Positions 62,802 through 64,000 of a DNA stretch of 64,000 nt are shown piece after piece (the first letter of the stretch is position 1; every line of letters starts with the position of its first letter). Made by a program: the position numbers and the translations under genes. Under the pieces are notes generated by a model. That model searched no databases, was not told where the DNA came from, and was given only the letters and a program-made list of their open reading frames with translations. The DNA lies in assembly GCF_016217785.1 (NCBI RefSeq), contig NZ_JACRGA010000009.1:1-64000 (forward strand), given 5' to 3'. The stretch comes from Methanobacterium sp. GTDB lineage: Archaea > Methanobacteriota > Methanobacteria > Methanobacteriales > Methanobacteriaceae.

Positions 62802-64000
62802 ATCTTTTCTTCCCTAAAAAAACATCTCTATCTAAATTACGGTTGAAATCATAACAAACAAACTCAGGAACATACATACAAGAAAAACAGGCTCCTTTCT
62901 CAAATATACAAGTAGGATCTAAAGTACAATCATTCAATTCTAATTTAACATCACTAAACCAATCAAAAAGGGAGTGTTCAAAAACAAATGAAAATCCACC
63001 TGTATTAATTACAGAAGTTGAGTAAATTAAGAGTGCAGCAGAATTAACAAATATCAATTCACCGCATGATTCACTGTCTAAACCTGTGTGTAAAGGTGAA
63101 CGCCTGATTAATATGTGAGATAATGTGTGTAATAACGTTTGGAGTTCTTTATAAGCACCTTCTTCTTTTTTAATTTTTAGAAGAAGTTCCGTGGCATCTT
63201 TCACACTATCTGGAATCTTTGCATCCAAAAACTGATTTTTTATTAACCATTCACAAACTTTAATTTTATCGAGATCGATCATAATACCTTCAGTCTCAAA
63301 AGGATAAGAATAAACATGATAATCTTTTTTCTTTCTAAAATCTTTCCAAATAGGTGTAAAATGTGGAACAAAGTCTTTTTCATAAAACTTGTTAATCCCA
63401 TTTATTATACCAATTGCAGATGAAATAAGATTTATATTAGAAATGTATGTGATATCTTCAATACCAAATTCAAATTTAAGATCCATAAAATTTCTTTCTA
63501 ATATCTCTTTTTTGGTTCGGTTTAGATTAGATTCAATAAAATCCTGGAACGTAGTTTTATCCATCCTATGCTGATTTTCCCCCTTTGAAAATATGCCTTT
63601 TATGGAATAATAATCATTGAAACTTTCTAAATCAACATCAGAATATTCGTTTTTGAGTTTAGATGTAATTCTGTTTAATTCTTTAAAGTAATCCTTAAGC
63701 TTATCCATATTGACCATCGGATCATCACTATTAAAGTTATAAAGATGATAGTATTTGTTAATATCTTCTAAACTAACAGGATATCCTTTTTCAACAAGTG
63801 ATGAAAATTTATTAAGGTACAATCCTACTAAGATGTACTTTAAATTGTCAATATCAATAAAATTCGTTTCAGGTATGTCAACAATAGTGAGAACAACAGG
63901 GTTACTTACACCACCCTCACGTACTGTTAATGTACTAAATTTACTATTATCTTTATTACAAATCTTTTCGCCCTGTTCTTCATGGGAACATTCAAATCTA
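62782..64000 (-). CDS. drmB: DUF1998 protein, DrmB-like (5' end outside window)
   Basis: At least 406 residues; the frame is open to the window edge, so the TTG at 63822 is internal. Zinc-type FECSHEEQGEKICNKD near the edge, then the C-terminal DUF1998 domain: LLHTLSHILIRRSPLHTGLD, SCGELIFVNSAALLIYST, and CTLDPTCIFEKGACFSCMYV then CYDFNRNLDRDVFLGKK. In DISARM, DrmB carries DUF1998 and works with the helicase DrmA. Upstream genes beyond 64000 should be drmA and a methyltransferase if the system is complete. Confidence 0.7.
   Translation of the reverse strand, partial: RFECSHEEQGEKICNKDNSKFSTLTVREGGVSNPVVLTIVDIPETNFIDIDNLKYILVGLYLNKFSSLVEKGYPVSLEDINKYYHLYNFNSDDPMVNMDKLKDYFKELNRITSKLKNEYSDVDLESFNDYYSIKGIFSKGENQHRMDKTTFQDFIESNLNRTKKEILERNFMDLKFEFGIEDITYISNINLISSAIGIINGINKFYEKDFVPHFTPIWKDFRKKKDYHVYSYPFETEGIMIDLDKIKVCEWLIKNQFLDAKIPDSVKDATELLLKIKKEEGAYKELQTLLHTLSHILIRRSPLHTGLDSESCGELIFVNSAALLIYSTSVINTGGFSFVFEHSLFDWFSDVKLELNDCTLDPTCIFEKGACFSCMYVPEFVCYDFNRNLDRDVFLGKKRYEFSYW

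Overview
The window is a stretch of chromosome from a pseudomurein-walled, hydrogenotrophic methanogen of the Methanobacteriales, most likely Methanobacterium or a close relative. The evidence is the 3' end of the methanogenesis gene mer at the left edge, archaeal genes with GGTGAT/GGAGGT-type ribosome binding sites, TATA boxes and T-rich terminators, families typical of this order (DUF2115, DUF2769, DUF2085, a TRAM-domain protein, archaeal UppS, adhesin-like beta-helix/DUF11 surface proteins), and a peptidoglycan-binding/transglutaminase-like protein of the kind these archaea use on pseudomurein. No rRNA, tRNA or CRISPR array was seen.

Layout. 1-7.0 kb is chromosomal: mer, a small membrane peptide, a ribbon-helix-helix (RHH) protein, a long malic enzyme, a TRAM protein, DUF2769 and DUF1697 proteins, and an AlbA/RecG-like regulator followed by repeats. 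About 7.08-28.44 kb looks like an integrated mobile island. It has a tyrosine recombinase at its right end and a candidate core repeat (13 of 14 bases) at both ends. Its cargo is an HNH nuclease between 29-bp inverted repeats, a six-gene defence operon, a plasmid-like module (RHH protein, small proteins, helicase-like ATPase), zinc-finger/SHOCT proteins and an ArdC-type antirestriction protein. The defence operon is hsdM, HEPN, hsdS, HEPN/DUF3644, hsdR, then a 1256-residue protein that reads as REase-TPR-GreAB-C-PIN.

28.6-58.3 kb returns to chromosomal genes: uppS, an archaeal RNase III, a full-length glutamate decarboxylase, an MgtE-like transporter, an MrfA-type helicase with TPRs, a MacB-type ABC exporter, an MFS transporter, an archaeal AAA ATPase, Hsp20, a UvrD-like helicase, and two surface proteins. 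Several decayed genes lie here: a 48-nt-repeat gene, a zinc-ribbon/PsbP-like gene, and a frameshifted toxin-like gene beside a DUF2283 partner.

58.3-64 kb is a second defence locus. A helicase fragment without its 5' part abuts a minus-strand operon that continues past the window: a DUF1998/DrmB-like protein, a PLD protein (DrmC-like), a DrmE-like protein and a YkvA/DUF1232 protein. It resembles a class 2 DISARM system with an unusual last gene. The two points most worth following are the HEPN/PIN-armed type I restriction operon and this DISARM-like operon. All family calls come from reading motifs; no database search was possible.
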